A stretch of DNA of 64,000 bases from Sipunculus nudus (Eukaryota; Annelida; Sipuncula; Golfingiida; Sipunculidae), in assembly GCA_026874595.1 (NCBI GenBank), contig CM049322.1, forward strand, positions 48,337,340 to 48,401,339. The letters are read 5' to 3'. The stretch's first letter is position 1; the number at the start of each line of letters is the position of its first letter. The notes beneath the pieces were generated by a model. That model saw nothing but the letters and a program-made list of their open reading frames with translations, made no database searches and was not told the DNA's origin. Shown one piece after another: positions 1 through 10,301 of this stretch. The translations under genes were made by a program, and so were the position numbers.

Positions 1-188
1 CGTTTCCATAGATTTATTTTCCAGATATTTTTACTAAAAATCTTGCTTATAATTTAAAGCCGCAGCCGCGAAACTTATGGTGGCTGACAAATGAATTTTA
101 AGCGGTGGCGCCATCTGCCGTCCCAAGGTTGACTGACTTTATGTTTCCTCTATATACTTACCTTATTATTTTGTTTCCATGGTTTCAG

Positions 189-264
189 CCGTAACAGCCA
201 CCCTGACCATGCTCGTCTACAGCTCCATGCGCTGGCTGATTCCCAGAGCCTTCACCTCCGACCC
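189..264 (+). CDS. SLC47A: MATE exon a
   Basis: The acceptor TTTCAG precedes position 189 and the donor GTGAGA follows 264. The exon enters in phase with two bases (CC) of a split codon. It then reads VTATLTMLVYSSMRWLIPRA and FTSD, ending with two bases of a proline codon. This is a transmembrane helix followed by the IP-(x)-FT-D loop typical of MATE proteins. Confidence 0.85.
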
Positions 265-2866
265 GTGAGACTTTTATTAATGATATAATACAATGGAACC
301 ACGCCTTGCGACCACCCCGCAATTGCGACCAACCCCACAATTACGACCACCTTTCTTGGTCCCAAATATACGATCCATGTAACTAAGAGTTTCACAAATA
401 CGACCGCCCCTAAATTAATACCACTTTGGTCAGTCCCCAAGGTGGTCGTTATTGTGGGGTTCCACTGTATATAAAAAAAAGAACTGACCTTGACAGAGCG
501 CGTTCCTCAACCTAAGCAAATCATGCACACATACATACCAGCACACACATACATCCAAATCTCCGGATCGGCCACGTGATCATGGGTCCCCGTATCAAAA
601 TTTAATTGGTTCTTTTCCTGCTTGGCTCATGTTCCATTTTTACACAAAGTTTCGTAGAAATAGGTTCAGTATGTTTTAATAATCCTGATAGCAATCGAAG
701 AAACAACACAACAGATATAGACCTAGGTGTCTATATAACCCTGGCGGTGGAGGTAATGGACAGCGAGCCAAAATACTGTCTCGTACAAGTGATATATAAT
801 TAAGGCATTGGTCCAAAAAACATCTATGCCAAATTGAATTTTATATCCTATTTGTTCAATGTAAAACTCCCCGAAGGCAAATCCGCCCACATACACATAC
901 ACAACATCCGTTCTATATACAATTAGTGTAGGATTTATTGTGTGCATCATGAGAAACGGTCAGACTTTTTTGGGGTAATCTTGTTTACAGAAAATCCCAC
1001 AAACCCGGAAACAGACCCGGGTGTATATACCTATCTGCCTTGGCAGAGGTTATGGTAGTTGTAGCCGCTTTGCTCCTCCAACGTGTAAATTTTGCATTCA
1101 CGCGACCAGCACGTAACTCATATTTTGTTTTAATCTAACATGACATATCAGTATTACAACATATGAAACGTACGTTCACTCTCACGGCATAAAACTCCGT
1201 TTAAATACGTCCAAACTGTAATTTTAAAATTAAACACTGTCAGCACTAACTTTCATCCATCGCCTCATAACGTTACATGTATAAAGACTCAGCATATTTT
1301 AAATTTATATGTTACGTTTAATACACGTTTTAATTTTCATGTTAATTGTAGGGAGGTGGTTGAAAATTGTGCCAATATCTTCATATTAGTATCTATCTCA
1401 ACATTCTTTGACAACTTCCAGGTGGGTTCATGAAATTTTGTTATTTATTCAGCATGTGTTGAGGTTATATATAGTTACGATTGTGATAAGCTCAGAAGTA
1501 AATATCTATAATATTTACATTTTATTTACTGCAAAAACAATGAAAAACTGCTATAATATCTTCGCAGATAATCACAGTATATTAAAGTTATGAATTATAA
1601 TCCATTTTAAAACTGACTATTTTATTAAACATTTAAGTAAAAATTAAATCGGATAACTCACATGTGTCGAAGCTTCTTGCACAAAGTTCGAAGTTAAACC
1701 CGACTTGTCAAACCTCAGATAATGGAAGCTTTTCTAACCAAGTTTTACGGTATATATAAATGTATATTATGAATATAAAAATGATTATATACAGGATTAT
1801 AAATATAATATTTCATATATTGTGAAGGGTTATTTTTCTCTCTGACCCATCAACGGGGAAGTATAGTTACTAAACACATTCAAAAGTTTCCCGATAACTC
1901 TACAATTAAAATGATTCCGGATAGAGTCAGCTAAGCGGGGTATACCGAATCACTTTTTGATTTCCGTTTTTACTGAATATGTTGATATTCGTTACAGGGC
2001 GTATGTTCCGGAATTCTGAGAGGATGTGGTCGGCAGAAAATTGGAGCCATCGTTAACTTTGTAGGATTTTATATAGTTGGTCTTCCGATAGGTCTTGGTC
2101 TAATGTTAAGGACTAAATTGAGAGTTCAAGGTAAGATGTGAGCATTTTTCTCTCTTATGTTGATGTTTTTTTTACTCAGTATATGGTCTGTACTTGATAC
2201 TTTGCTCTTAATATTATGACAAAAGAGTGGAAGTAATAACAGATTAAAGTATTATAAGAAACCTTACATTTTCTGTGTATATTTATGTTAACTGCTAATT
2301 ATTTTTTTTATGACTGAAATTAAGCGCCCGTGGTTGGGCACACTCATATACAGTGAAAATCGCATTGATAAAAGTAAGTTTAAAATCATTCTTATGCTCT
2401 CATATCTGATTCTGAATCTAAGTATGTACATCTGCAGAGTTCTATTTCATTTTGGGACTACATGACAGGGCGGTAGTACTTGCTTTCTATCATATTATTT
2501 TTGTACCCGAGTATCACCCAGGCCCAGTGTCTACCGCACCTGGGGTTCCTGGGTGTGTAATCATTCCCATTGCTGGGTCATAACACCGAGGAACCCCCTA
2601 AAGACGCACTCATTTGCGCGTGATACACAGCTGTGGCTGTGGGGCACAGCCTTCCCATAAGCCTGCAGAGCGCTCACCCTTTGTAGGGGCCGACCGTGAA
2701 AATCTCACTGCCTCGGCTGAGATTCGAACTCACGACCTCCCGATTTTGAGTCCTATGCTCAACCTCTGAGCCACAGAAGCCGGTATTTCTCGGAGTCGTA
2801 TGCAGGGGGAGGCGATCCAGGTTAATTAAGTAATTATGGTATTATTAATCATATTATAAATTATAC

Positions 2867-2925
<59 letters not shown>

Positions 2926-4873
2926 GTTGGCAACGCATTGTGTCAAATGTCATTTGTGTCAAACGTTCATTTCTTCGTATTCGACTGATAATAACTACGA
3001 GATCACAATGTTTCAATACAAAAAGTACGTGCCCTTGCTGAAGTGGAATTACCTCTCATGTTTTTCACTTTAGCAAAAACCTCATGTTCTCTGGCCCTAC
3101 GTGATCACACAACCAAGTTTTCCCTTTCTTACCAGTTTGTTGTTGGAGCTAACAAGTTATATTTTTTTTATTTAACGCTAACATAACTAATCTTAACCCA
3201 TTCTTCGTTTAAGACTGTACGGGACGGTTAGGTAGCACACGCTTACAAGCACGGTACATTCGGATCCTGTGTGTTTAATCAGCTCCCATGTTGGGTCTTC
3301 ACTTGGGAGAATCTCCCCAAAGTCCGACTTATTCTATGGATGATGCACAGCTGTGGCTCACGACCTGTCCATTAAGCCTGCACCTGCCCCTCAACCTCGG
3401 TGGGCGCAGGCTGGGAGAAATCTTAGATTCCCGGTCAACTTAATGTTAAGCTTGATGTCAACATACCTTTAACCTGAAATCTGCATTCTTAGGTATGCAA
3501 GCTTCAAACAGGGAGCGGATTCCTATTGTGTGATAATTCCGAAACCTTGTTTGCATTCGCTTATTCGGTTAAATTCCCATTCGTGCAAAAATACTGTACA
3601 TTTGTCAATATTCCTTAATGAAGTTCCGTTCCTGGATCCAGATCAAACGCCAGATCCACATCAAAATCCAATCGCTTCTTCACTTATCAATTCCTAATAT
3701 ACCCCAAAAATTTCATGTGAATCCATTCAAGACTGCGTGAGTTATGTTGTGAACAAACCCACAAACGCGCACAAACGAGGATGAAGGCATACCCTCCTTG
3801 CGGAGGTAATAAAAGGCCATGGATTAAACCCTGAATACCATCATGACTTATTTTTACAGGTTTCTGGGTTGGCACCATCTTTGGGACTTTTGTCCAAGCT
3901 GTATCTTTCAACGTTATCGTCGCTATGACAAACTGGGACAAGGAGGCCGAAAAGGCTCAGGTACGAGCTGGACTACAAAAGAGAGAGGCCGAAAAGGAAC
4001 AGGCCATCGCCGACCTGTCAACAAGATCGAGCGTCTGTAAGTTATCCGTCAGCTCTGCAGTGTAATAATTTGATTATTTGATAATTTGAGGATTTTTTGT
4101 CTTTCTCTCTCCCTCTTTCACTGCATTTTAGTACATGTTAAAATTAATTAATGTCGATTTCTAGATTTTCTAAATTTTGGGAATAGTGTACAGCTACTAC
4201 ATTCTAGATAGCAAAAGTTGTGAGAGACCTAACATCTTTTTATGAAGTTGCAGGACAGATTTCTAACACGATGATGTTCAATATAAGGTTTACGCCATGA
4301 TGGTACATATATAAGGTTCACGACATAATGTTATATTACGTACGGTTACGGAATGAGCATCTGTACACTTTAAGAGATTTTGATGTATAACTTAAGCCTA
4401 CCACAAAACAGGGTATACTTTTAGATTTATGACACTGCGTATAATTATTAAGTTACTGCATGATAAAGCTTTACGACATACGTTTGTGTGAAAATTAACA
4501 TTTACGGTATTTGTGTGAGTTGTAAGATTTACCCACGTTTTTATATATTGTTTTAGATTCTAAAGAAGCAGATTCGGTAGTGGTCAATGATAAACCGACG
4601 GCAGTGATCGAACATACGGAAATTAGTCTCGGACAGACGCCGGACACCGATGATGCAGCCGTCATCGTTCAACGTGAACAAGTCACCACCGAACGTCTGC
4701 CATTTAAAACCGTACTGATTCGCCGCCTGGGGGCGCTGGGCATCATGCTTGGTATTTTGTTGATTTCAATTATTATCAGAGTGGCCGTGCCTCTACCCAA
4801 AGGGCGGGAGGAGAAACCAGTCAACGGGACAGCTAAACCAGAGGAGGTGCTCTTTGGAGCTCTCTTTAACTAG
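189..4873 (+). CDS. SLC47A: MATE-family multidrug and toxin extrusion transporter (3' part, five exons)
   Basis: This is the C-terminal part of a MATE transporter, a plasma-membrane H+/organic-cation antiporter in animals. Coding exons are 189-264, 1352-1421, 1998-2130, 3860-4036 and 4557-4873, with stop TAG at 4871-4873. Every intron is GT-AG and the phases agree across each junction. Family signature stretches are seen in order: IPRAFTSDPEVV, GVCSGILRGCGRQKIGAIVN, VGLPIGLGLML and GFWVGTIFGTFVQA. A long charged cytoplasmic linker and a last hydrophobic helix (ALGIMLGILLISIIIRVAVP) follow, which fits the extra thirteenth helix of animal MATE proteins. About 257 residues are in the window; the N-terminal half lies to the left. 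The neighbour PDE9A is convergent. Family assignment is firm; orthology to SLC47A1 or SLC47A2 cannot be decided here. Confidence 0.9.
265..1351 (+). other. MATE intron a-b
   Basis: This intron of about 1.1 kb contains a pogo-like MITE at 291-467. Nothing else was recognised in the remainder, which is AT-rich. Confidence 0.7.
291..467. mobile_element. pogo/Tigger-like MITE, copy 1
   Basis: The 177-bp element has imperfect inverted ends: CAATGGAACCACGCC on the left and GTGGGGTTCCACTG on the right. It is flanked by TA on both sides, as for Tc1/mariner/pogo target sites. Internally, CGACCACC words on the left oppose GGTGGTCG on the right, so the whole unit can fold. A second copy lies at 22147-22315. 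It has no coding capacity and is probably mobilised in trans. Confidence 0.7.
1352..1421 (+). CDS. SLC47A: MATE exon b
   Basis: This 70-nt exon is flanked by TTGTAG and GTGGGT and is too short to stand out as an ORF. The first base completes the proline codon of the previous exon. It then reads EVVENCANIFILVSISTFFD NFQ, the helix that in MATE proteins precedes the GVCSGILRG segment. Phase continuity on both sides (2 to 0) supports it. Confidence 0.85.
1998..2130 (+). CDS. SLC47A: MATE exon c
   Basis: The exon lies between GTTACAG and GTAAGA. It encodes GVCSGILRGCGRQKIGAIVN followed by FVGFYIVGLPIGLGLML, one of the best-conserved MATE blocks (glycine-rich turn, then a transmembrane helix). 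It ends in phase 1. Confidence 0.92.
2455..2783 (-). mobile_element. tRNA-derived SINE, near full length
   Basis: Read on the - strand it begins CCGGCTTCTGTGGCTCAG (box A region) with a box B-like GAGTTCGAATCTCAGCC. A conserved body follows: CACGGTCGGCCCC, a GTGAGCGCT block, GGAAGGCTGTGCCCCACAGC, TAGGGGGTTCCTCGGTG and ATGACCCAGCAATGGGAATG. It ends near CTACCGCCCTGTCA. Copies with the same order lie at 34760-35078 (+) and 17758-18058 (+), with a fragment at 6735-6929 (-). Confidence 0.8.
2876..2923. repeat. (TA)n microsatellite
   Basis: An uninterrupted TA dinucleotide run lies in the MATE c-d intron, just beyond the SINE. Confidence 0.95.
3265..3425 (-). mobile_element. decayed SINE fragment
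   Basis: It shares the order of blocks seen in the better SINE copies: a TGGGTCTTC-like segment, an ACAGCTGTGGCTC block, ATTAAGCCTGCA and CTCGGTGGGCGCAGG. There are many substitutions and no tRNA-like head. It appears to be an old, truncated - strand copy. Confidence 0.45.
3860..4036 (+). CDS. SLC47A: MATE exon d
   Basis: The acceptor TTTACAG precedes 3860 and the donor GTAAGT follows 4036. The exon encodes a hydrophobic helix beginning GFWVGTIFGTFVQAVSF, then NWDKEAEKAQ and a charged helix rich in E, K and A (cytosolic linker, QKREAEKEQAIADL). The NW(D/K)KxxxxAQ motif after the helix is usual in MATE proteins. It enters in phase 1 and leaves in phase 1. Confidence 0.9.
4557..4873 (+). CDS. 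SLC47A: MATE terminal exon
   Basis: The acceptor TTTTAG precedes 4557. The exon carries a polar, acidic linker and then RRLGALGIMLGILLISIII, a single membrane segment, and a short hydrophilic tail ending ALFN before TAG. The linker looks poorly conserved, as expected for this region of animal MATE proteins. The assignment rests on phase continuity with exon d and on the terminal helix. Confidence 0.85.
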
Positions 4874-5646
4874 AGGCTTGAAAATCTTGCCTGCTCAAGG
4901 TCGATTGGTCTTGTTAATATGAACTGTGTAATATCTACAAAAATGTGGCTTTCCCTTTGGACAAATGTGCAATTACGTATCAATTAACACTCATCCGTGG
5001 AGCCACTTAATGTTTCAAGGACTGAAATTAAATAGAAATTTTAAGGGATTACCTTGTTACAGAATTTTAAATGCCAGTCCCACTTTGTCTCAAGCAATAT
5101 CTTGCGCAATAAATATTTATTTTGCCCTGGTTTAAACAACACCTGATCACCAATGTTCCTTAGTTTATGAGAATATGGCAAAACGTATAAAACAGAAAAA
5201 CTGAGCCTTTATTGCATAATTATTAAGGCCATGGATTTACAACCAACCAGAGCATACCAATCCATTTTATGCGGGAAAGTACTTTCACGGATAGGAACCT
5301 TATGAATAATATGACATTCTGACCGTAAATCTTTCATGCTTGTGGATATTTTTCTGGTGTTTAGTGAACATCACTATACTAAATATAATGAACAAGTATC
5401 ATACTTTGTATTTATACGATGTTTGTAGATTAAATTTAACGAAGCATGGTAATCTATATTTGTTTTTATTATCAGCATTTATATCTTTATACATACACAT
5501 AATTTTATACATGTATAAAGTTGTGACTGGTTTGTAAATAAATAGTTAAATCGTGTACATGAGAAAGATCACACGACGATTTAATGCACACACACACACA
5601 CACAAATTTATATATATAGTGCAACTTTCGGGGTTTGTGCAATAAA
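4874..5646 (+). other. MATE 3' UTR region with polyA signals
   Basis: AT-rich sequence follows the MATE stop codon. AATAAA hexamers lie at 5108-5113, 5537-5542 and 5641-5646, about 235, 665 and 770 nt after the stop. A short CA repeat (about 5587-5603) precedes the last. Which one is used cannot be told from sequence. Confidence 0.5.
5108..5113 (+). promoter_or_regulatory. candidate polyadenylation signal of the MATE gene
   Basis: This is the first AATAAA downstream of the MATE stop codon on the + strand. It is canonical, but AT-rich DNA produces such hexamers by chance and later ones exist at 5537 and 5641. Confidence 0.4.
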
Positions 5647-6734
5647 AGTTATGATTAATCAAATGTCGGTTATTTGTTTTTAAATATGTTATACAAGACT
5701 AATTCTTTAGAACTGATGTCTTATTTAACTCAGACTACTGAGTCGAGCTTGACTCAGAAGAATACCATTTCGGTGTTTGACCACGTGACAAGGCAGTAGC
5801 AAACACTTTCTCTCATTTGATATCGTTGCGTTAACCGAACCGGGTGATTACTGTACTTTCGGAACTCCCTGTAAGCTGACCACAGGCCTGCAGGTGGTAC
5901 ACACAGTGCCTGGATGCCACAGGCTGTGACCCACAGCAGTAGGCTGGACACAGGACTGTGTGTAGAATCTAGGGTCTTTATCACGTAGATCTATCTGTGA
6001 ATAACCATCGATCATTATAATTAAATGCTGCCGGATGGATAACATAGGCACCTGCTGACACCTCACATAGAAGCCGTAAGAGTTATTAAAATCCCAAATT
6101 AAGATCAAAGGAGAAATAAATCAGAAAGGATACCAATCGTCTCTGGAATATGAAAAAGACAGAGACAATGTTTGTGTCAATATTAATTATATCTCTCAAA
6201 CATAATGACTTAAATTAATTGCCCTAAACATGTAGAGCTTTAAACACTGAATCGTGAACCACTAGTTGTAAAAGTATCGCAAACAATCAGCATATCAAGA
6301 TAATAAGATAAGGCATGAACATTAATAAAGATAAAAAATAATAGTCCATGAAATGAAATAATATTTAATTGGTGCACTAAGTCATGGTGAAAAATATATT
6401 GAACGTTTATTGCTTTACTGAAGTTTTCAACATTTATGAAACAGCTAAGTTCTATTTCCTACTGATTGACAGTGACTAAAATATTAATAAGGATTATACA
6501 CCAGTGACTGGCAGTGATTATTTAGGGTCATATGATACTGGTTTACCTGTATCTGATAATTAAACAAACCTTTCACATGTAACTCGAACCTCTGATTGGG
6601 CGGCTATATAATATGACAAGGGAATGCTGGAGCTGGCACTGTTTGTACCAACAACTTGATTGACAGACAAATATCTCTCATTAGTGGACAGTTCCGGAGT
6701 GGATCTGTTCCTTGTAATTGTTCAATAGCTTAAA

Positions 6735-6929
6735 CATAACACCGGGAAATCCCTGAAAGCCGCACTCCTTTGGGAGAAACACGACCGTGGAGCGCGGTCT
6801 TAATCCCTTGAGCCTGCTGTGCGCTCACCCTGGCTGGGGACCGATCTTGAAAAATCTCACTGACTCGGCTGAAATTCGAACTCACGTTCTCCCGGCGTTT
6901 AGCCCTATGCTCTACCCCTTGACCACAGA
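6735..6929 (-). mobile_element. SINE fragment (tRNA-derived family)
   Basis: The - strand carries the tRNA-like head with a box B variant (GAGTTCGAATTTCAGCC) followed by the GTGAGCGCAC and GGGATTTCCCGGTG blocks of the 2455-2783 family. The 3' body is truncated. Confidence 0.65.
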
Positions 6930-8276
6930 TGAAATTTCTGGAAGAAACGTTATTGGATTCTTAGGAGTCGCATGTTATGAAATTCTTTAAAATTGATGTC
7001 TTTTTATATACTGGACTAATGGTCCCGTCGATTTATGTTCACGCCAGACCAATGGTGAAGTCGGCCTATATGTCTACCAACAAACATTTTCTTCAGAGAT
7101 AAATTTCGGGTCCACAAATAAACATCGTTTTGAAAGGAAATGTTCAGATATAAATTATGTTTATCGTTAAAACTGAATCAAAGCTTGGCCTGTTTCTCGT
7201 CAGTACAATCTTTACTTTTCTGTCCTAATAAGAATTGAAATAAGACCGTTTTGAGTGTAAGTTAACTTGTGTATGTTTACGTGTATACTAGCATAATGAA
7301 GATGCTCTATGAATATAGAGAAAGACCCTGAATTAATTCGCTCAATCAGTAAAGGTAAAAAAAAAATATTTCCAATTCGAATATAGGTATTTTTTATGTT
7401 GGTTTCACGCATTGCACACACGCACATTTTGTACACCACAATCACACCTTGGATGGCAAAACACTGTTAAATAGATAAATTTATTTATTTACAAAACCAT
7501 AATCTAATTGTACTACTTACAGTTTTAGTGAAATAACTATAAAGTTTTAAAATGTGAAACAACACGTCGTAATAACACAAAAACGACGAAATATCAACAA
7601 GACATAACGCAAATACAAGACAAGAAAATATAACACCCTGATATATCAAAGAACACATTTACATGAAGAAAAAAGTGGATGGAATAATGTTATAAGTAAA
7701 CATACGCCAGATCTGGTTTCTCTGATAGTCTATACAGTAGAGTCCGGGTGCCTCTCCATACATACGGGTACAGTCCGTTCCGTGCGGGAGCAGCACTAAT
7801 AATTACATAATTTATTAATGTTTGTGTAAGTTTTTTATCAAATAGGTAACATATAAGCAACTGATGTACCGCTAGCTTGCCACTGCAATGTGATGGCCCG
7901 CACGTATGAAAAGTCACCGTTATTTGACGGACGCCCCGTTCAATACGACCATGTATTCTGATTTTGTAAACATCCATGTTTACATAATCTAAATATGAGA
8001 TCCAACCAAATAATACCCCCTCATGGAGAGTGCCTCGTATAAGTTATTTTAACTGGTCGTACAATCTATGTGAAATAAATAAAGTTCAAAGTAATATACC
8101 CTCCTCGATACGAAAGCTAACCCGCAAACACAACCTCACCGATATGACAACAATCCAACTAGCACAACCTTCATGATATGTGAAGCATCCCGTTGACACA
8201 ATCTCCTCAATATTTCAACCTTCTCGCTAGCACAACGTCCCTTGTAAGAGCTCTATCCCGCTAACACAGCCACCCT

Positions 8277-8490
8277 GGTATTACAGCCACCCACTGACAT
8301 GACGTTCCCGATATGACAGCCAACCCGGTGACACGACATCCCGATATGACAGCCATCCCGCTGACACGACATCCCGATATGACAGCCATCCCGCTGACAC
8401 GACATCCCGATATGACAGCCATCCCGCTGACACGACATCCCGATATGACAGCCGTCCCGCTGACACGACATCTTGATATGACGGCCCGAT
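8277..8490. repeat. 33-bp minisatellite
   Basis: Tandem units of exactly 33 bp start at 8308, 8341, 8374, 8407 and 8440, with a diverged unit before and a partial one after. The unit begins CCGATATGACAGCCATCC and continues CGCTGACACGACATC. Degenerate relatives extend left to about 8100. Because 33 is a multiple of three, several frames stay open across it; those readings are repeat artefacts, not genes. Confidence 0.92.
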
Positions 8491-9449
8491 CTAGTTGCTC
8501 CTTATTTTTGGGTCCCACCTGGTGTTAGGTGGCTTGACGGAGATAACTGACCCCACTAACAAGTTCCCTTTCAGCTTCTTTCCAGGTATTCGTGTTACCA
8601 GGGATGTATTGTATTACAAATTATATTGTAAATGGCGGGGTTGTACTGTATTACATATTATATAAACATCTATAAGTAAAAATAAATGTTCTCTTTTGAA
8701 AAAGATGATTTTATAAAATCTTATTTACAAATAAATATTATTCACGAGCGAAGCAAGAGTATAATAGAAATATAAACAACGTTGTGCAAAGACGATATGA
8801 TCAAGTTGAATCGTGGTTAACAAGACCACAAGGCCATGAATGTGGTCCTGTCACCATCTAAGATATGTTGTAAAGTAATGAATTTAAGTTGAAATAAATC
8901 CTAACCAATGAAAATGGAATATTACAGCAAACTGGGGGACTTCCCGTGTACTCCTGATACAACCCTTAAAAAGATATAAACTCTATTTCTTCGGGCATAC
9001 TGATACAGAGTGGACAGAATGGGACCAGAGCTTGCCTAGGGAGACAAAAGAATGTTCTTTTAGGTGGATTTGTGGTTATTTGTTTTAATCACCTCTCACC
9101 AAAGCCTATGGAAACACTGCATAAGTAATATACAACCTCCGGACAATTACAAATATTCCATCCTCTTTAGATATAAAAATATACATTTTTTTAACATATG
9201 GTAATTTTACAACCTGCAGTTGGTGATCCGTTTTCTTAAAAGTATTCACCATTCTATCTCACATAAAAATACAACTATCATGAGTGAGTGTATTAATGAA
9301 ACAAAACACAGATAAGCTTATGACAATTTTGTAGTGTATCTTTCCAGTACCGTCAAGAATCAATAAAAACAGTCGATACTATTTCCACAATAATTGTTAA
9401 GGAGAATTACCCCCTCCGTCCGAATACTCCCTTCCCCGATCGAAATAAC

Positions 9450-9695
9450 TAAGGCCAAAAATACAAAAGGTATGGTTCTGAGGCACCGCCCGCGTCAATT
9501 TTAACCCCCCCCCCCCCCCGCATAAAAAAATTGTTATTTTTAATTTCATCTTTCAAGAAGATAAAATAATATAAGTTCGTTTATTTTCCTCTTTATGTGG
9601 TGCTTTTACCTGTTTTGCAAAAAACAAAAACTGTCATTATCATGCTTTTCCCTGATCGTATGAAATTTTTATAGAAACATACAAAGAAAAAGATG
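9450..9695. mobile_element. TIR-bearing MITE, copy 1 (right end lost)
   Basis: It starts TAAGGCC, then GGTATGGTTCTGAGGCACC and a C homopolymer. The interior matches the copy at 41641-41907 closely (TTTCATCTTTCAAGAAG and ATGCTTTTCCCTGATC). The right inverted end is not recognisable. Confidence 0.7.
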
Positions 9696-10061
9696 AACAA
9701 TCGCCCGACCGCACAGATAAAACAGATAATAACTAATAATTGGTAAACTGTTATACATAATATACCAAATGTACTTTCTTAACAAGTTAACATGAAAATC
9801 TGCCGACAAGAAACAGTTTCTACAAATCTGAAATCATCATAATTTAAACATTCTTAAATGAACTAAGCGAGCGAACTCATTATGGAGCAGAATTCAGAGA
9901 AATCAGGCAAAAGATCTGAAGTTTTAAACCCGTGCGCGTATGCGCGGATGCGCGCATATGTATACAATAATATAATATTATATATATATATATATGTGTG
10001 TAATATATTGAAAACGTGATGTATTATTGTTCCCGGAATTATGTCAACAATGAAAAAGTGC

Positions 10062-10067
10062 TTTATT
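10062..10067 (-). promoter_or_regulatory. candidate polyadenylation signal of PDE9A
   Basis: AATAAA on the - strand lies about 172 nt past the PDE9A stop codon, a normal distance. Chance occurrence cannot be excluded in AT-rich DNA. Confidence 0.4.
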
Positions 10068-10238
10068 CACATATGATATATAAACAAACAGGGGATATAT
10101 CACTAAAAATCCTAAATTAAATAGGTTAAAACTTAATAAACATGATAATAAAATCTGAATTGGATTTCACTTGTCCTCCTTTACAAATGTCTCCCTCTTC
10201 GAACACTCGTTTTGGGCGTTTCCATGGTAACCATTACG

Positions 10239-10301
10239 TCACGCGCTGCCATCCTTTGCCTGAAGCGCCTTTGCCTTCTCTGCATCTGTGATGCTAGTTT
10301 T
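10239..10301 (-). CDS. PDE9A: PDE9A terminal coding exon
   Basis: Acceptor TTTTCCAG precedes 10301 on the - strand. It reads [20 protein letters not shown] and stops at TGA (10239-10241). The tail is short and hydrophilic; it is not conserved enough to identify alone, but the acceptor, phase and position fit. Confidence 0.8.
   Translation of the reverse strand, partial: KTSITDAEKAKALQAKDGSA

Larger units (their letters stand above)
2131..3859 (+). other. MATE intron c-d
   Basis: This intron of about 1.7 kb holds a near full-length SINE on the - strand (2455-2783), a TA microsatellite (2876-2923) and a decayed SINE fragment (about 3265-3425). Confidence 0.7.
5647..10061. other. convergent intergenic spacer
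   Basis: This is non-coding DNA between the 3' ends of the MATE and PDE9A genes. It holds a SINE fragment (6735-6929), a 33-bp minisatellite (about 8277-8490), a MITE copy (about 9450-9695) with a C homopolymer inside it, and AT-rich unique-looking sequence. No gene was recognised in it. Confidence 0.6.

Noticed and set aside
8277-8490. Resemblance of the tandem array to a CRISPR array.
   Set aside because: The units are contiguous with no variable spacers, and the DNA is animal nuclear sequence.
8253-8528. Four overlapping ORFs with 11-residue repeats across the 33-bp minisatellite.
   Set aside because: Several frames on both strands are open only because the period is a multiple of three; no start context, splice sites or family supports coding.
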